Assembly: GCA_000585055.1 (NCBI GenBank)
Contig: JEMX01000061.1
Location: forward strand, 8,234-72,233
DNA length: 64,000 nt
Reading direction: 5' to 3'
DNA from: Candidatus Accumulibacter appositus
GTDB taxonomy: Bacteria > Pseudomonadota > Gammaproteobacteria > Burkholderiales > Rhodocyclaceae
Shown: one piece after another, positions 31,550-40,042 of the stretch
Numbering within the stretch: the first letter of the stretch is position 1
Layout: each line of letters begins with the position of its first letter
Made by a program: the position numbers and the translations under genes
Notes under the pieces: model-generated
Databases searched by the model: none
The model's input: the letters and a program-made list of their open reading frames with translations, nothing else
What the model was told of the DNA's origin: nothing

Positions 31550-32908
31550 ATGCATATTCATATCCTCGGCATCTGCGGCACCTTCATGGGCGGTCTTGCC
31601 CAACTGGCGCGCGCCGCCGGCCACCGCGTCACAGGCTGCGACGCCAGCGTGTACCCGCCGATGAGCGCGCAGCTCGAAGCAGCGCAGATCGAGCTCGTAG
31701 AAGGCTACGATGCAGCGCAAATCGCTTTCGAGCCCGACTGCTACCTGGTCGGCAACGCCATTTCCCGCGGCAACCCGCTGCTCGAGGTGATCCTCGACCG
31801 CGGTCTGCCCTACGTCTCGGGACCGCAATGGCTCGCCGAGCATGTCCTGAAAGGACGCTGGGTGCTGGCTGTTGCCGGGACGCACGGCAAGACCACGACC
31901 GCCGCCATGCTGGCGTGGATTCTCGAATATGCCGGCCTGAGTCCCGGCTTCCTGATCGGCGGCGTGCCGAAGAACTTTTCCGTATCGGCGCGCTTGTCCG
32001 GGGACGAGGGTCACTCGCCATTCTTCGTGATTGAAGCCGACGAATACGATAGCGCCTTTTGCGACAAGCGCTCCAAGTTCATCCACTACGCCCCGCGAAC
32101 CGCGGTTCTGAACAACCTGGAGTTCGATCATGCCGACATTTTCGCCGATCTGGCGGCGATCGAGACGCAGTTCCACCATCTGGTGCGCACCTTGCCGGGT
32201 AATGGCCTGCTCCTGTCGAATGCCGCGGAGGCCAGTCTGGAGCGCGTCCTGGCGCGTGGTTGCTGGACGCCGGTCGAACGCTTCAACGACCCGCAAGGCT
32301 GGCATGTTGATGGTGATGACGCCGACGGCTCTCTGCAGCTGTGGCAGGGTGAGCAAGCGATTGGTAGTACGCAATGGGGACTGAGCGGCGCGCACAATCG
32401 CCTCAATGCGCTCGCCGCCCTGCTCGCGGCCAGGCATGTCGGGGTGCCGTTGGCGCAGGGCCTGGCGGCCCTGACAGCCTTCGAAAACGTCAAGCGGCGT
32501 ATGGAACTGCGCGGTACGGTTCGCGGCATCGAGGTGTACGACGATTTTGCGCATCATCCGACGGCGATCGCAACAACACTCACCGGTCTGCGGCGCAAGG
32601 TGGGGGGCGCGCGCATTCTGGCCGTCCTCGAACCGCGCTCGAACACCATGAAGCTGGGCGTGATGAAGGCCTTGCTGCCAGCCAGCCTGGCCGACGCCGA
32701 TCAGGTTTTCTGTTACGCGGCCAATCTCGGTTGGGATGCCGCCGAGGTGCTCGCCCCGCTAGGCGAGAAAGCCACCGTCGAGGACGATCTGGAGCAGCTG
32801 GTGGCGCAGATTGCTGACGCTGCACGCGCCGGAGACCAGGTGCTGGTGATGAGTAACGGTGGTTTTGGCGGTATCCACGAGAAGCTGCTGAACGCGCTTC
32901 ACACCTGA
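31550..32908 (+). CDS. mpl: UDP-N-acetylmuramate:tripeptide ligase (murein recycling)
   Basis: Mpl joins recycled L-Ala-gamma-D-Glu-meso-DAP to UDP-MurNAc in the cytoplasm. 452 residues: N-terminal HIHILGICGTFMGGLAQLAR, ATP loop AVAGTHGKTTTAAMLAWIL, then GFLIGGVPKNFSVSARL, FVIEADEYDSAFCDKRSKFI, VLNNLEFDHADIFADL, and the C-terminal domain ILAVLEPRSNTMKLGVM. The GICGTFMGG start and the DEYDSAFCDKRSKF motif set Mpl apart from MurC. Its stop is four bases from the stop of cyoE on the other strand. Confidence 0.96.
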   Translation: MHIHILGICGTFMGGLAQLARAAGHRVTGCDASVYPPMSAQLEAAQIELVEGYDAAQIAFEPDCYLVGNAISRGNPLLEVILDRGLPYVSGPQWLAEHVLKGRWVLAVAGTHGKTTTAAMLAWILEYAGLSPGFLIGGVPKNFSVSARLSGDEGHSPFFVIEADEYDSAFCDKRSKFIHYAPRTAVLNNLEFDHADIFADLAAIETQFHHLVRTLPGNGLLLSNAAEASLERVLARGCWTPVERFNDPQGWHVDGDDADGSLQLWQGEQAIGSTQWGLSGAHNRLNALAALLAARHVGVPLAQGLAALTAFENVKRRMELRGTVRGIEVYDDFAHHPTAIATTLTGLRRKVGGARILAVLEPRSNTMKLGVMKALLPASLADADQVFCYAANLGWDAAEVLAPLGEKATVEDDLEQLVAQIADAARAGDQVLVMSNGGFGGIHEKLLNALHT

Positions 32909-32912
32909 TCGA

Positions 32913-33809
32913 TCAGCGTAGGAAGTGATCGGCGAGTAGCGCGGCGAAAAGCAAGGTCAGATAGATGATCGAATAGCGAAAGGTCAGTCTTGCCAGCTTG
33001 TCGCTGTAGTCCCGCCAGACGGTGACGCTGTAGACGAGGAAAATGCCGTCGAGAATCAGCGCCGCCGCCAAATACCAGGGGCCACTCATGCCGAGCGTAT
33101 AGGGCAGGATGGACGCTCCGGTGAGCATCACCACGTACAGCAGGCTGTGCAGGCAGGTCAGTCGGATGCCGTGGGTGACCGGCAGCATCGGCAGGCCGGA
33201 CTTGGCGTAGTCGGCGCAGCGGTAACAGGCCAGGGCCCAGAAATGTGGCGGCGTCCAGATGAAGATGATCAGAAACAGAATCAGCGCTTCGGCGCCGACC
33301 TGACCGGTAATCGCTGCCCAGCCGAGCAGCGGTGGCATGGCGCCGGAGGCGCCGCCGATGACGATGTTCATCGGTGTCGCAGGTTTCAGCACCACCGTGT
33401 AAATCACCGCGTAGCCGAAAAACGTGGCCAATGTCAGCCACATGGTGAGCGGATTGACGAAGGCGTGCAGGATCCACAAACCCAGGCCGCCGACCAGGGT
33501 GGCCAGGGTCAGCGTCTCCCTTGCCGATACTTCGCCACGCGCCGTCGGCCGGGCGCGCGTTCGCGCCATGCGGGCATCGATTTCCTGCTCGATCAGGCAG
33601 TTGATTGCCGCGGCCGCGCCAGCGACCAGGGCGATGCCGAACGAGGCGGCAACAAACAGCCCGAACGGGGGAAACGATGGCGCGGCCAGAAACATGCCGA
33701 TCATCGCGGTGAACACGATCAGGCTGTTGACGCGCGGCTTGCACAGCTCGAAGAAAGCCGCCAGGCGTTGCCCGGGCGAACGCCGGGAGCTGGTGCTGAT
33801 CACTGCCAT
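32913..33809 (-). CDS. cyoE: Protoheme IX farnesyltransferase (heme O synthase)
   Basis: UbiA-family membrane prenyltransferase that makes heme O, precursor of heme A. 298 residues with about nine helices. First Asp-rich motif is [20 protein letters not shown] and the second region [20 protein letters not shown]; the N-terminal [20 protein letters not shown] is characteristic of CyoE/CtaB. In betaproteobacteria this gene normally follows the cox operon with ctaA; here it lies separately on the opposite strand and ctaA (heme A synthase) and SCO are not in the window. Confidence 0.95.
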   Translation of the reverse strand: MAVISTSSRRSPGQRLAAFFELCKPRVNSLIVFTAMIGMFLAAPSFPPFGLFVAASFGIALVAGAAAAINCLIEQEIDARMARTRARPTARGEVSARETLTLATLVGGLGLWILHAFVNPLTMWLTLATFFGYAVIYTVVLKPATPMNIVIGGASGAMPPLLGWAAITGQVGAEALILFLIIFIWTPPHFWALACYRCADYAKSGLPMLPVTHGIRLTCLHSLLYVVMLTGASILPYTLGMSGPWYLAAALILDGIFLVYSVTVWRDYSDKLARLTFRYSIIYLTLLFAALLADHFLR

Positions 33810-33992
33810 ATCACTTTCCTGTCGCTTTCCTGTTTCATCGTCCCAACCAATGGTCCCGCGGGCGCTCGTCGCTTTCGAGCGTGCGCGAGGCCCGCTGCTG
33901 GCGAATCATGCCATCACCGAGGAAATCAGTCACCTACCCGGCGGCTATGGTTTTCCATTCACCGCGAGGACCTTGCGCGGTGGCCCGCCCGT

Positions 33993-34349
33993 TCAGCCAG
34001 CAAAGTGGAGACTGATCAGGACATAGTCGACGAACAGCAGAATGGCGAACGGGACCATCGCCCACAGCCACTGCACCGTCCCGGTTGGCCCCGAAAACCT
34101 ACTCGCTTGATCGTCACTGCCTTTGCGGTGCTTGGCCATCGAGTAGATGGTGATTGCAAAGATCACCATGAAGAGGACGGTAATAAAGACCATGAAATAG
34201 CCGTGAATCGCCAGCGGTTCACGGCCAGCAGTGGTGGCGAACGCAGTGCTCGCGGTCGGATCAGCGCATACCAGCGCAGGTGCCGCTGCCGTAAGCAGCC
34301 CCGACCAGAAAACTTTCGCCCGCAGGCAGAAACGGTCAAGCATCTTCAA
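33993..34349 (-). CDS. COX2 transmembrane-hairpin protein without CuA domain
   Basis: 118 residues. A leader (SGLLTAAAPALVCA) is followed by the two-helix membrane hairpin of cytochrome oxidase subunit II: IHGYFMVFITVLFMVIFAIT, IYSMAKHRKGSDDQASRFSG, and TVQWLWAMVPFAILLFVDYV. The protein stops right after the second helix, so the whole copper-binding cupredoxin domain is missing. The frame is clean and overlaps the upstream DUF2244 gene by four bases, which suggests a maintained gene rather than decay. It could be an accessory or assembly subunit of the nearby oxidase. Confidence 0.75.
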   Translation of the reverse strand: MKMLDRFCLRAKVFWSGLLTAAAPALVCADPTASTAFATTAGREPLAIHGYFMVFITVLFMVIFAITIYSMAKHRKGSDDQASRFSGPTGTVQWLWAMVPFAILLFVDYVLISLHFAG

Positions 34350-34861
34350 AAACGCTCTCCTCGGAGAGTTGTCTCGGTTCTCTCGGGCCGCAGCGCGCCG
34401 AGGTTCTTCTTCAGCTCGTTAGCGAGCGCCCTCTTCTGTTCTTCCGACAGCCAGCGGCCGACTTCGACTTCCTTGCCATGTGAGCGGATCAGCAGGCGGG
34501 GATGGTGCTGTCCCGGAGGCTGATCGAACTGCAACTGCGCCCAGTACGGATGGAAGGCGTGGCGCTGCAGCAGCGCGCCGCGGCGGGTTTCTATCGTCAG
34601 GCGTTCGGCCTCGAGGGTAATCCTTTCGAAATCCTCGGCGGTCGCGTCGATCTGTCGCAGGGCCCACCACAGCAGGGCAAGCTCAAGCCCTGTAAAAGGA
34701 AGGACCGGCCAGGCGCCGAAATACGAGAAAGTGATGCCGATGGCTCCCGACCAGCCAGCAGTTACAAGAAATACCCACTTGCGTTCGCTGACCGACAGCG
34801 AGCAGTCGCGGCGGGCCTCCCAAGTTTGCGCTGTCGCTGTCCGTGCCGCAACCACGCTCAT
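34346..34861 (-). CDS. DUF2244 membrane protein
   Basis: 171 residues with two membrane helices near the N-terminus (KWVFLVTAGWSGAIGITFSY, AWPVLPFTGLELALLWWALR) and a soluble beta-rich C-terminal part (DFERITLEAERLTIETRRGA, RLLIRSHGKEVEVGRWLSEE). This is the DUF2244 plan; the family is often linked to cytochrome c oxidase genes. First gene of a two-gene operon with the COX2-hairpin gene, divergent from coxB. An FNR-like box lies about 50 bases upstream. Confidence 0.83.
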   Translation of the reverse strand: MSVVAARTATAQTWEARRDCSLSVSERKWVFLVTAGWSGAIGITFSYFGAWPVLPFTGLELALLWWALRQIDATAEDFERITLEAERLTIETRRGALLQRHAFHPYWAQLQFDQPPGQHHPRLLIRSHGKEVEVGRWLSEEQKRALANELKKNLGALRPERTETTLRGERF

Positions 34862-34906
34862 CGATTCCTCCCGAATGCTCAGGGCCCAGGAGCACCCCGG
34901 CAGGGC

Positions 34907-34920
34907 TTGACGCAGGTCAA
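34907..34920. promoter_or_regulatory. FNR/ANR-like box upstream of DUF2244 operon
   Basis: TTGACGCAGGTCAA: a perfect palindrome with 5-base arms and a 4-base gap; each arm differs from the FNR consensus TTGAT/ATCAA at one base. Centred about 52 bases before the DUF2244 start codon on the minus strand. Confidence 0.5.
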
Positions 34921-35147
34921 GGTGTCAAGCGGGGAATTCTACCATGTGGCCCGGCGCGCTTGGCAAGGTGAACGCCCAACTTGATGATTATATTCGCCTT
35001 CATATGGCATTGCGCGGCCGTGCCGTGGGTGTGTCCGCGCTGTTCGCCAGCTGCTGCCTGTCTAGCCAACGTTTCGTCTTGCGGGCCCTTGTGCGTCGCA
35101 GTGAGGCGGGTGTCACGTGGGGGGTCGTCATTTTTTTCGCTTGAACA

Positions 35148-35161
35148 TTGATCCATATCAA
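35148..35161. promoter_or_regulatory. FNR/ANR consensus box upstream of cox operon
   Basis: TTGATCCATATCAA is an exact match to TTGAT-N4-ATCAA. It lies 146 bases before the coxB start. The whole 34862-35306 stretch between the divergent operons has no gene and holds this box and the imperfect one at 34907. Known role of the family: oxygen-responsive activation or repression; which one applies here depends on the start site, not visible. Confidence 0.75.
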
Positions 35162-35306
35162 GTGGAGTATGTTAACCTTCGCGGTTGGTAAGAAACTGGA
35201 ACGGAGCCCGCTCGGGTTCTTTTTGGTACGTTTTCGAGAACGTCAGGGGCTGGCGCCGATGTTCTGCCACACGGCGGGCGGGGAAGCTGGCGGGGAAAGG
35301 GAGAAG

Positions 35307-36476
35307 ATGGCACGAAACTCAAACAGCAAAGGCGGCAGCAATCGTCTGCGACGTGGATCCACCGGGCTGTTCATTGCGGGATTGCTCGGCTTGTTCAGCA
35401 GTGTTGCGAACGCCGCCTGGGAACTCAATCTGCAGGAGCCGGCCACCGCTGTTGCTCGCCGCGTCTACGAGCTGCACACGCTCCTGTTGTGGGTGATCGT
35501 CGTCATTTTTGTCGGCGTTTTCGCGGTCGTCGCTTATTCGCTCGTTTATCACCGCAAGTCCAAGGGGCACAAGGCGGCGGGTTTTCACGACAATACGACC
35601 GTCGAGCTGGCGTGGACCATTGTGCCAGCGCTGATCCTGGTGGCCATTGCCTTCCCGGCGACGTCGGCCCTGGTAGATATGCGCGATACCTCGGAGCCCG
35701 ATCTGACGGTCAAGGTCACTGGCTATCAGTGGAAGTGGGGTTACGAATACCTCACCGGTGACGCTGCCGGCGTCAAGTACATGAGTGTGCTGTCGACCCC
35801 GCGCGAGCAGATCGAGAACAAGGCTCCCAAGGGCGAGCACTATCTGCTGGAGGTCGATCGCCCGCTGGTGGTGCCCGTCGGCAAGAAAGTACGCATTCTC
35901 ACGACGGCCAACGACGTGATTCACAACTGGTCGGTTCCGGCCTTCGCCGTCAAGACCGACGCCGTGCCGGGCTTCCTTCGCGACACCTGGTTCCGGGCCG
36001 AGAAGGAAGGTACCTATCGCGGCCAGTGTTCCGAGCTTTGCGGCAAGGACCACGGTTTCATGCCGGTGGTTGTCGAGGTCGTGTCCGAGGAAAGGTACGC
36101 GGCCTGGGTTGGCGAGCAGAAGCAGCAGCTGGCTGCCGTCGCTGAGGATCCGAACAAGGTCTGGACGCTTGATGAACAGCATGCCCTGGGTGAGAAGGTC
36201 TACACCACCAACTGTGCAGCCTGCCACCAGGCAAACGGCGAGGGATTGCCGCCGGCGTTCCCGGCGCTGGATGGCTCTGCGGTTGCCAAGGGGCCACAAG
36301 CTGCGCACATCGAGATGGTTCTCAAAGGCAAGACCGGCACGGCCATGGCTGCCTTCGCAGAACAGTTGAGCGACACCGATATCGCTGCCGTTGTCGCCTA
36401 CGAGCGCAACGCATGGAGCAACAAGCTCGGTGAAGTCATTCAGCCCGCCGAAGTCAAGGCGCTTCGCGGCAAGTAA
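35307..36476 (+). CDS. coxB: Cytochrome c oxidase subunit II with fused cytochrome c domain
   Basis: 389 residues. Signal peptide (RRGSTGLFIAGLLGLFSSVA), two membrane helices (LLLWVIVVIFVGVFAVVAYS, WTIVPALILVAIAFPATSAL), then the CuA domain with VTGYQWKWGYEY and the ligands HNWSVPAFAVKTDAVPG and CSELCGKDHGFMPVVV. The last ~95 residues are a class I cytochrome c with heme motif CAACH (TTNCAACHQANGEG) and a Met in GTAMAAF, so the enzyme is caa3-like and can accept electrons internally. AAAGGGAGAAG precedes the ATG. First gene of the cox operon. Confidence 0.96.
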   Translation: MARNSNSKGGSNRLRRGSTGLFIAGLLGLFSSVANAAWELNLQEPATAVARRVYELHTLLLWVIVVIFVGVFAVVAYSLVYHRKSKGHKAAGFHDNTTVELAWTIVPALILVAIAFPATSALVDMRDTSEPDLTVKVTGYQWKWGYEYLTGDAAGVKYMSVLSTPREQIENKAPKGEHYLLEVDRPLVVPVGKKVRILTTANDVIHNWSVPAFAVKTDAVPGFLRDTWFRAEKEGTYRGQCSELCGKDHGFMPVVVEVVSEERYAAWVGEQKQQLAAVAEDPNKVWTLDEQHALGEKVYTTNCAACHQANGEGLPPAFPALDGSAVAKGPQAAHIEMVLKGKTGTAMAAFAEQLSDTDIAAVVAYERNAWSNKLGEVIQPAEVKALRGK

Positions 36477-36507
36477 TCGCGCCACAGGCCATCAGGAGAA
36501 TCTGATT

Positions 36508-38118
36508 ATGCAAGCCACGTCACACACCGGTTACGCCGGCCACCACGACCACGATAGCCACGGGCACCCGACGGGTTGGAAGCGCTGGGTGACCACGACC
36601 AATCACAAGGATATCGGTTCGATGTACCTGTGGTTTAGTTTCGTGATGTTCCTCGTTGGCGGCGCGATGTCGCTGATCATTCGCGCCGAGCTGTTCACGC
36701 CGGGTCTGCAGTACGTATCGCCCGAGTTCTACAACCAGATGCTCACGCTGCATGCGCTGATCATGGTCTTCGGCGCGATCATGCCGGCCTTCGTCGGCTT
36801 CGCGAACTGGATGATCCCGATGATGATCGGGGCCTCGGACATGGCCTTCGCGCGGATGAACAACTGGAGTTTCTGGTTGTTGCCGCCGGCCGCGATTCTG
36901 CTGACCGCCTCGATCTTCGTCCCCGGCGGCGCTGCCGGTACCGGCTGGACCCTGTATCCGCCGCTGTCGATTCAGATGGGCATGGGCATGGATATGGCCA
37001 TTTTCGCGGTGCACATCCTCGGTATGTCGTCGATCATGGGTTCGATCAATATCGTCACCACCATCCTCAACATGCGCACTCCCGGCATGACGCTGATGAA
37101 GATGCCGCTGTTTTGCTGGACCTGGTTGGTCACGGCCTTTCTGCTGATTGCCTCGATGCCCATCCTGGCCGGTGCGGTGACCATGCTGCTGACCGACCGC
37201 CACTTCGGCACCAGCTTCTTCAGCGCCGCCGGTGGCGGTGATCCGGTTCTCTTTCAGCATATCTTCTGGTTCTTCGGCCACCCCGAGGTGTACATCATCG
37301 CCTTGCCGGCCTTTGGCGTTGTCTCGCACGTGATCCCGGCTTTTTCGCGCAAGCCGCTGTTTGGCTACGTCTCGATGGTCTACGCGATTGCCGCGATCGG
37401 CCTGATCTCGTTCTTCGTCTGGGCGCACCACATGTACGTGACGGGCATCCCGTTGACCGGCCAGCTGTACTTCATGTACGCAACGATGCTGATCGCGGTG
37501 CCGACCGGGGTGAAGGTGTTCAACTGGGTCACCACCATGTGGCGTGGCTCGCTGACCTTTGAAACGCCGATGCTGTTCGCGCTTGGTTTCCTGGTGTTGT
37601 TCACCATCGGCGGCCTGACCGGCCTGGTGCTGGCGATGACCGCGGTGGACATTCAATTGCAGGACACCTACTACGTCGTCGCGCACTTCCACTACGTGAT
37701 GGTCGCCGGCGCGCTCTTCTCCGCCTACGCCGGCCTGTACTTCTGGCTACCGAAGTGGACCGGGCACATGTACAACGAAACTCTCGGCAAGTGGCATTTC
37801 TGGCTGTCGATGATCTTCTTCAACATCGCTTTCTTCCCGCAGCACTTCCTCGGCCTGGCCGGCATGCCGCGACGGATTCCAGACTATGCGCAGCAGTTCG
37901 CCGATTTCAACGTTATTTCGGGCATCGGCGCCTTCGGCTTCGGCTTCAGCCAGTTGTTGGTCCTGGTTGTCGTCTTTCAGGCCGTGAAGGGTGGCGCTCG
38001 CGCGGCGAGTCGGCCCTGGGACGGCGCGCACGGTCTGGAATGGACGGTACCCTCGCCGGCGCCGTACCATACCTTTGAAGATCCGCCGCATTTTGATCAG
38101 GCCGAGGCGCACGGATGA
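36508..38118 (+). CDS. ctaD: Cytochrome c oxidase subunit I
   Basis: 536 residues, twelve helices, catalytic subunit with heme a and the heme a3-CuB centre. His-rich cytoplasmic start (GYAGHHDHDSHGHPTGWKRW), helix II LTLHALIMVFGAIMPAFVGF, CuB helix FWFFGHPEVYIIALPAFGVV with the His-Tyr cross-link motif, WAHHMYVTG (CuB His pair), the K-channel region, and HFHYVMVAGALFSAYAGLYF (heme ligands). Glu of the D-channel is in the GHPE motif and no alteration is seen. AGGAGA eight bases before the ATG. 31 bases after coxB. Confidence 0.97.
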   Translation: MQATSHTGYAGHHDHDSHGHPTGWKRWVTTTNHKDIGSMYLWFSFVMFLVGGAMSLIIRAELFTPGLQYVSPEFYNQMLTLHALIMVFGAIMPAFVGFANWMIPMMIGASDMAFARMNNWSFWLLPPAAILLTASIFVPGGAAGTGWTLYPPLSIQMGMGMDMAIFAVHILGMSSIMGSINIVTTILNMRTPGMTLMKMPLFCWTWLVTAFLLIASMPILAGAVTMLLTDRHFGTSFFSAAGGGDPVLFQHIFWFFGHPEVYIIALPAFGVVSHVIPAFSRKPLFGYVSMVYAIAAIGLISFFVWAHHMYVTGIPLTGQLYFMYATMLIAVPTGVKVFNWVTTMWRGSLTFETPMLFALGFLVLFTIGGLTGLVLAMTAVDIQLQDTYYVVAHFHYVMVAGALFSAYAGLYFWLPKWTGHMYNETLGKWHFWLSMIFFNIAFFPQHFLGLAGMPRRIPDYAQQFADFNVISGIGAFGFGFSQLLVLVVVFQAVKGGARAASRPWDGAHGLEWTVPSPAPYHTFEDPPHFDQAEAHG

Positions 38119-38231
38119 CACGTGACCCGTCACGGAATCAGAGCAACCGACGCATCGCGATCGGTCTGGCTCTGTTCGCGGCTGCCGTGTTTCTGAGCTT
38201 CATCATCCGACAGTGGCTGGGCAACACGTGA
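38115..38231 (+). CDS. Cytochrome oxidase small assembly protein
   Basis: 38-residue single-helix protein: MTRDPSRNQSNRRIAIGLAL, then FAAAVFLSFIIRQWLGNT. Its ATG overlaps the ctaD stop by four bases. Tiny proteins with a basic start and one helix occur at exactly this place, between ctaD and ctaG, in betaproteobacteria and are annotated as small assembly proteins. The stop codon lies inside the first unit of the 25-base duplication. Confidence 0.75.
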   Translation: MTRDPSRNQSNRRIAIGLALFAAAVFLSFIIRQWLGNT

Positions 38232-38272
38232 ATCCTGCGCTGCACCCCACACGTGAATCCTGCGCTGCACCC
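38224..38272 (+). repeat. 25-bp perfect tandem duplication at ctaG start
   Basis: Bases 38224-38248 are repeated at 38249-38272 (24 of 25 bases, the last one differing). Each unit carries ACACGTGAATCCTGCGCTGC, so the GTG start of ctaG and its first codons exist twice, in different frames because 25 is not a multiple of three. Only the second GTG opens the ctaG frame. Confidence 0.9.
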
Positions 38273-38822
38273 GCCTGCCGCGACGACGACCCAGTCGGCG
38301 TCGCGGACCGGAAAAAACCGGCGTCTGGCCCTGATCCTGCTGGCGATAGTGGTCGGCAGCTTGCTCTTCGTGTCGGTGCAGCCGGGTCTGTACAGGGCTT
38401 TCTGCGAGTGGACCGGGCTTTATGATATCGACCGTGCGCAGGAAATCTCTGCGTCGGCGATCCCGGGCCGACCGATCACCCTGCAGTTCGATGCCAACAG
38501 TCATGATGGGGCGCTGCTTTTTCGACCACAGACGCCCATCCTGCCGGCCAAGACCGGCGATATCGTGCATGTCGTCTATCGGGTCGAGAACACGCGCGAC
38601 CACACGGTGATTGGGCAGGCGGTGCCTAGCTACGGGCCGCAGTACGCAGGTAACTATGTCAAGAAGCTGGATTGTTTTTGCTTTAAGCAGCAGACTTTTG
38701 CGCCACGCGAGGTGCGCGAAATGCCGGTCGTCTTCTTCCTGGATACCAGGTTGCCTGAAGAGGTCAATACGGTCACCCTTTCGTATACTTTTTTCGAGGT
38801 GCCGGTGGAAAGCCGGAAGTGA
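38253..38822 (+). CDS. ctaG: Cytochrome c oxidase assembly protein CtaG/Cox11
   Basis: 189 residues. Inserts CuB into subunit I. One membrane helix (LALILLAIVVGSLLFVSVQP), then a periplasmic Cox11 domain: LYRAFCEWTGLYDIDRAQEI, IPGRPITLQFDANSHDGALL, the copper-binding LDCFCFKQQTFAPREVREMP (C-F-C-F motif) and VVFFLDTRLPEEVNTVTLSY. The only usable start is the GTG in the second copy of the 25-base repeat; no purine-rich ribosome site precedes it. Confidence 0.92.
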   Translation: MNPALHPPAATTTQSASRTGKNRRLALILLAIVVGSLLFVSVQPGLYRAFCEWTGLYDIDRAQEISASAIPGRPITLQFDANSHDGALLFRPQTPILPAKTGDIVHVVYRVENTRDHTVIGQAVPSYGPQYAGNYVKKLDCFCFKQQTFAPREVREMPVVFFLDTRLPEEVNTVTLSYTFFEVPVESRK

Positions 38823-38825
38823 GCG

Positions 38826-39038
38826 ATGTCGCCATCCGATACGCAGACCGATAAAGGCCAACGCTTCAGCACCATCCGCACGGTGGCCTGGGCGTTGCTG
38901 GGAATACGCGGACACAAGCCGCACGAGCATGACGTAGCGCCCTTGTCGCCGCTGCAGATTTTGATCACCGCACTGGTTTTCATGCTGATTTTTGTGCTCG
39001 TGCTGGTGAGCGTCGCAATTTACATCAGTCGTCAGTAG
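38826..39038 (+). CDS. DUF2970 small membrane protein
   Basis: 70 residues: FSTIRTVAWALLGIRGHKPH, EHDVAPLSPLQILITALVFM and LIFVLVLVSVAIYISRQ. This is the DUF2970 pattern (W-x-LLGIR...DxxxLSPLQ), regularly found between ctaG and ctaE. One strong C-terminal membrane helix. Three bases after ctaG, so co-translated. Presumed small oxidase-associated subunit or assembly aid; function not known. Confidence 0.85.
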   Translation: MSPSDTQTDKGQRFSTIRTVAWALLGIRGHKPHEHDVAPLSPLQILITALVFMLIFVLVLVSVAIYISRQ

Positions 39039-39068
39039 TCGGACGCACCAATGCAGTAACCGGGCAAT

Positions 39069-39124
39069 AACGATAATATGATCTGGAGGAAGTCAAAACG
39101 ATAATATGATCTGGAGGAAGTCAA
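39069..39124 (+). repeat. 28-bp perfect tandem duplication carrying ctaE ribosome site
   Basis: Bases 39069-39096 are repeated without change at 39097-39124. Each unit contains TGATCTGGAGGAAGTCAA, so the GGAGG ribosome site of ctaE is present twice; the proximal copy is correctly placed before the ATG at 39126. Confidence 0.95.
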
Positions 39125-39125
39125 G

Positions 39126-39980
39126 ATGAGTCACCCCGCATCCGCAAGCCGCTATTTTGTTCCCCAGCCGTCGCATTGGCCGCTGGTTGGCTCGATAGCC
39201 CTGCTCCTGCTGGCTACCGGCGCCGTGCTGCTGATGAATTCGGTTGCCAACGGCGGCTTGGTTCTTACGGGCGGCTTTGTCGTCCTGGCGGTCATGCTTT
39301 TTGGATGGTTTGGCCGTGTTATCGGCGAGTCGGAGGGGCAACGCTACAACCTGCAGGTCGATCGTTCGTTTCGTTGGGCAATGGGTTGGTTCATTTTCTC
39401 CGAGGTGATGTTCTTCGTCGCTTTCTTCGGCGCCCTGTTTTACATTCGCGTGCTGGCCATTCCCGATTTGGCGAGTCCCGAGCAGGCTGCGCTATGGGAG
39501 GGCTTCCAGGATTCGTGGCCATCTGCTGGACCTGGCGCCAGCGATCCTTTCTCGAAGATGCACGCCTGGGGAATTCCAGCAGTCAATACCCTGCTGCTGC
39601 TGACTTCCGGAGCGACGCTGACCTGGGCGCACTGGGGGCTGATCGCCGAGAAGCGCACGCAACTGATCATCGGGCTGCTGCTGACCATCGCCCTCGGTGT
39701 GGTCTTTCTTTGCTTCCAGGTCTATGAGTATGGTGAAGCCTACGCCCACATGAATCTCAAGATGACCACTGGCGTCTATGGTTCGACCTTCTACATGCTC
39801 ACCGGCTTCCACGGCTTTCACGTGACCCTCGGGGTGACGATGTTGACGGTGATTCTGCTGCGTGTATTGAAGGGGCACTTTACTGCCGAACGTCACTTCG
39901 CCTTTGAAGGCGTTGCCTGGTACTGGCACTTCGTCGACGTCGTTTGGCTGGGTCTGTTCATCGTCATCTACTGGTTGTAG
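39126..39980 (+). CDS. ctaE: Cytochrome c oxidase subunit III
   Basis: 284 residues, seven helices. Conserved parts: YFVPQPSHWPLVGSIALLLL, WFGRVIGESEGQRYNLQVDR, FRWAMGWFIFSEVMFFVAFF (with the conserved Glu), GIPAVNTLLLLTSGATLTWA, FYMLTGFHGFHVTLGVTMLT, and the closing VAWYWHFVDVVWLGLFIVIY. Strong GGAGG ribosome site in the repeat directly upstream. Last structural gene of the cox operon. Confidence 0.96.
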   Translation: MSHPASASRYFVPQPSHWPLVGSIALLLLATGAVLLMNSVANGGLVLTGGFVVLAVMLFGWFGRVIGESEGQRYNLQVDRSFRWAMGWFIFSEVMFFVAFFGALFYIRVLAIPDLASPEQAALWEGFQDSWPSAGPGASDPFSKMHAWGIPAVNTLLLLTSGATLTWAHWGLIAEKRTQLIIGLLLTIALGVVFLCFQVYEYGEAYAHMNLKMTTGVYGSTFYMLTGFHGFHVTLGVTMLTVILLRVLKGHFTAERHFAFEGVAWYWHFVDVVWLGLFIVIYWL

Positions 39981-40004
39981 AAGAGGTCCTGCTTCTGGGA
40001 TGGC

Positions 40005-40022
40005 GGCGCACGCTGGTGCGCC
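40005..40022. terminator. Stem-loop between convergent ctaE and DUF2909 gene
   Basis: GGCGCAC-GCTG-GTGCGCC, a perfect 7-bp stem with a 4-base loop, in the 62-base gap between convergent genes. The following GTTTCCC is a poor T-tract, so efficiency is uncertain. Confidence 0.45.
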
Positions 40023-40042
40023 GTTTCCCTTCAGGTCCGTGC

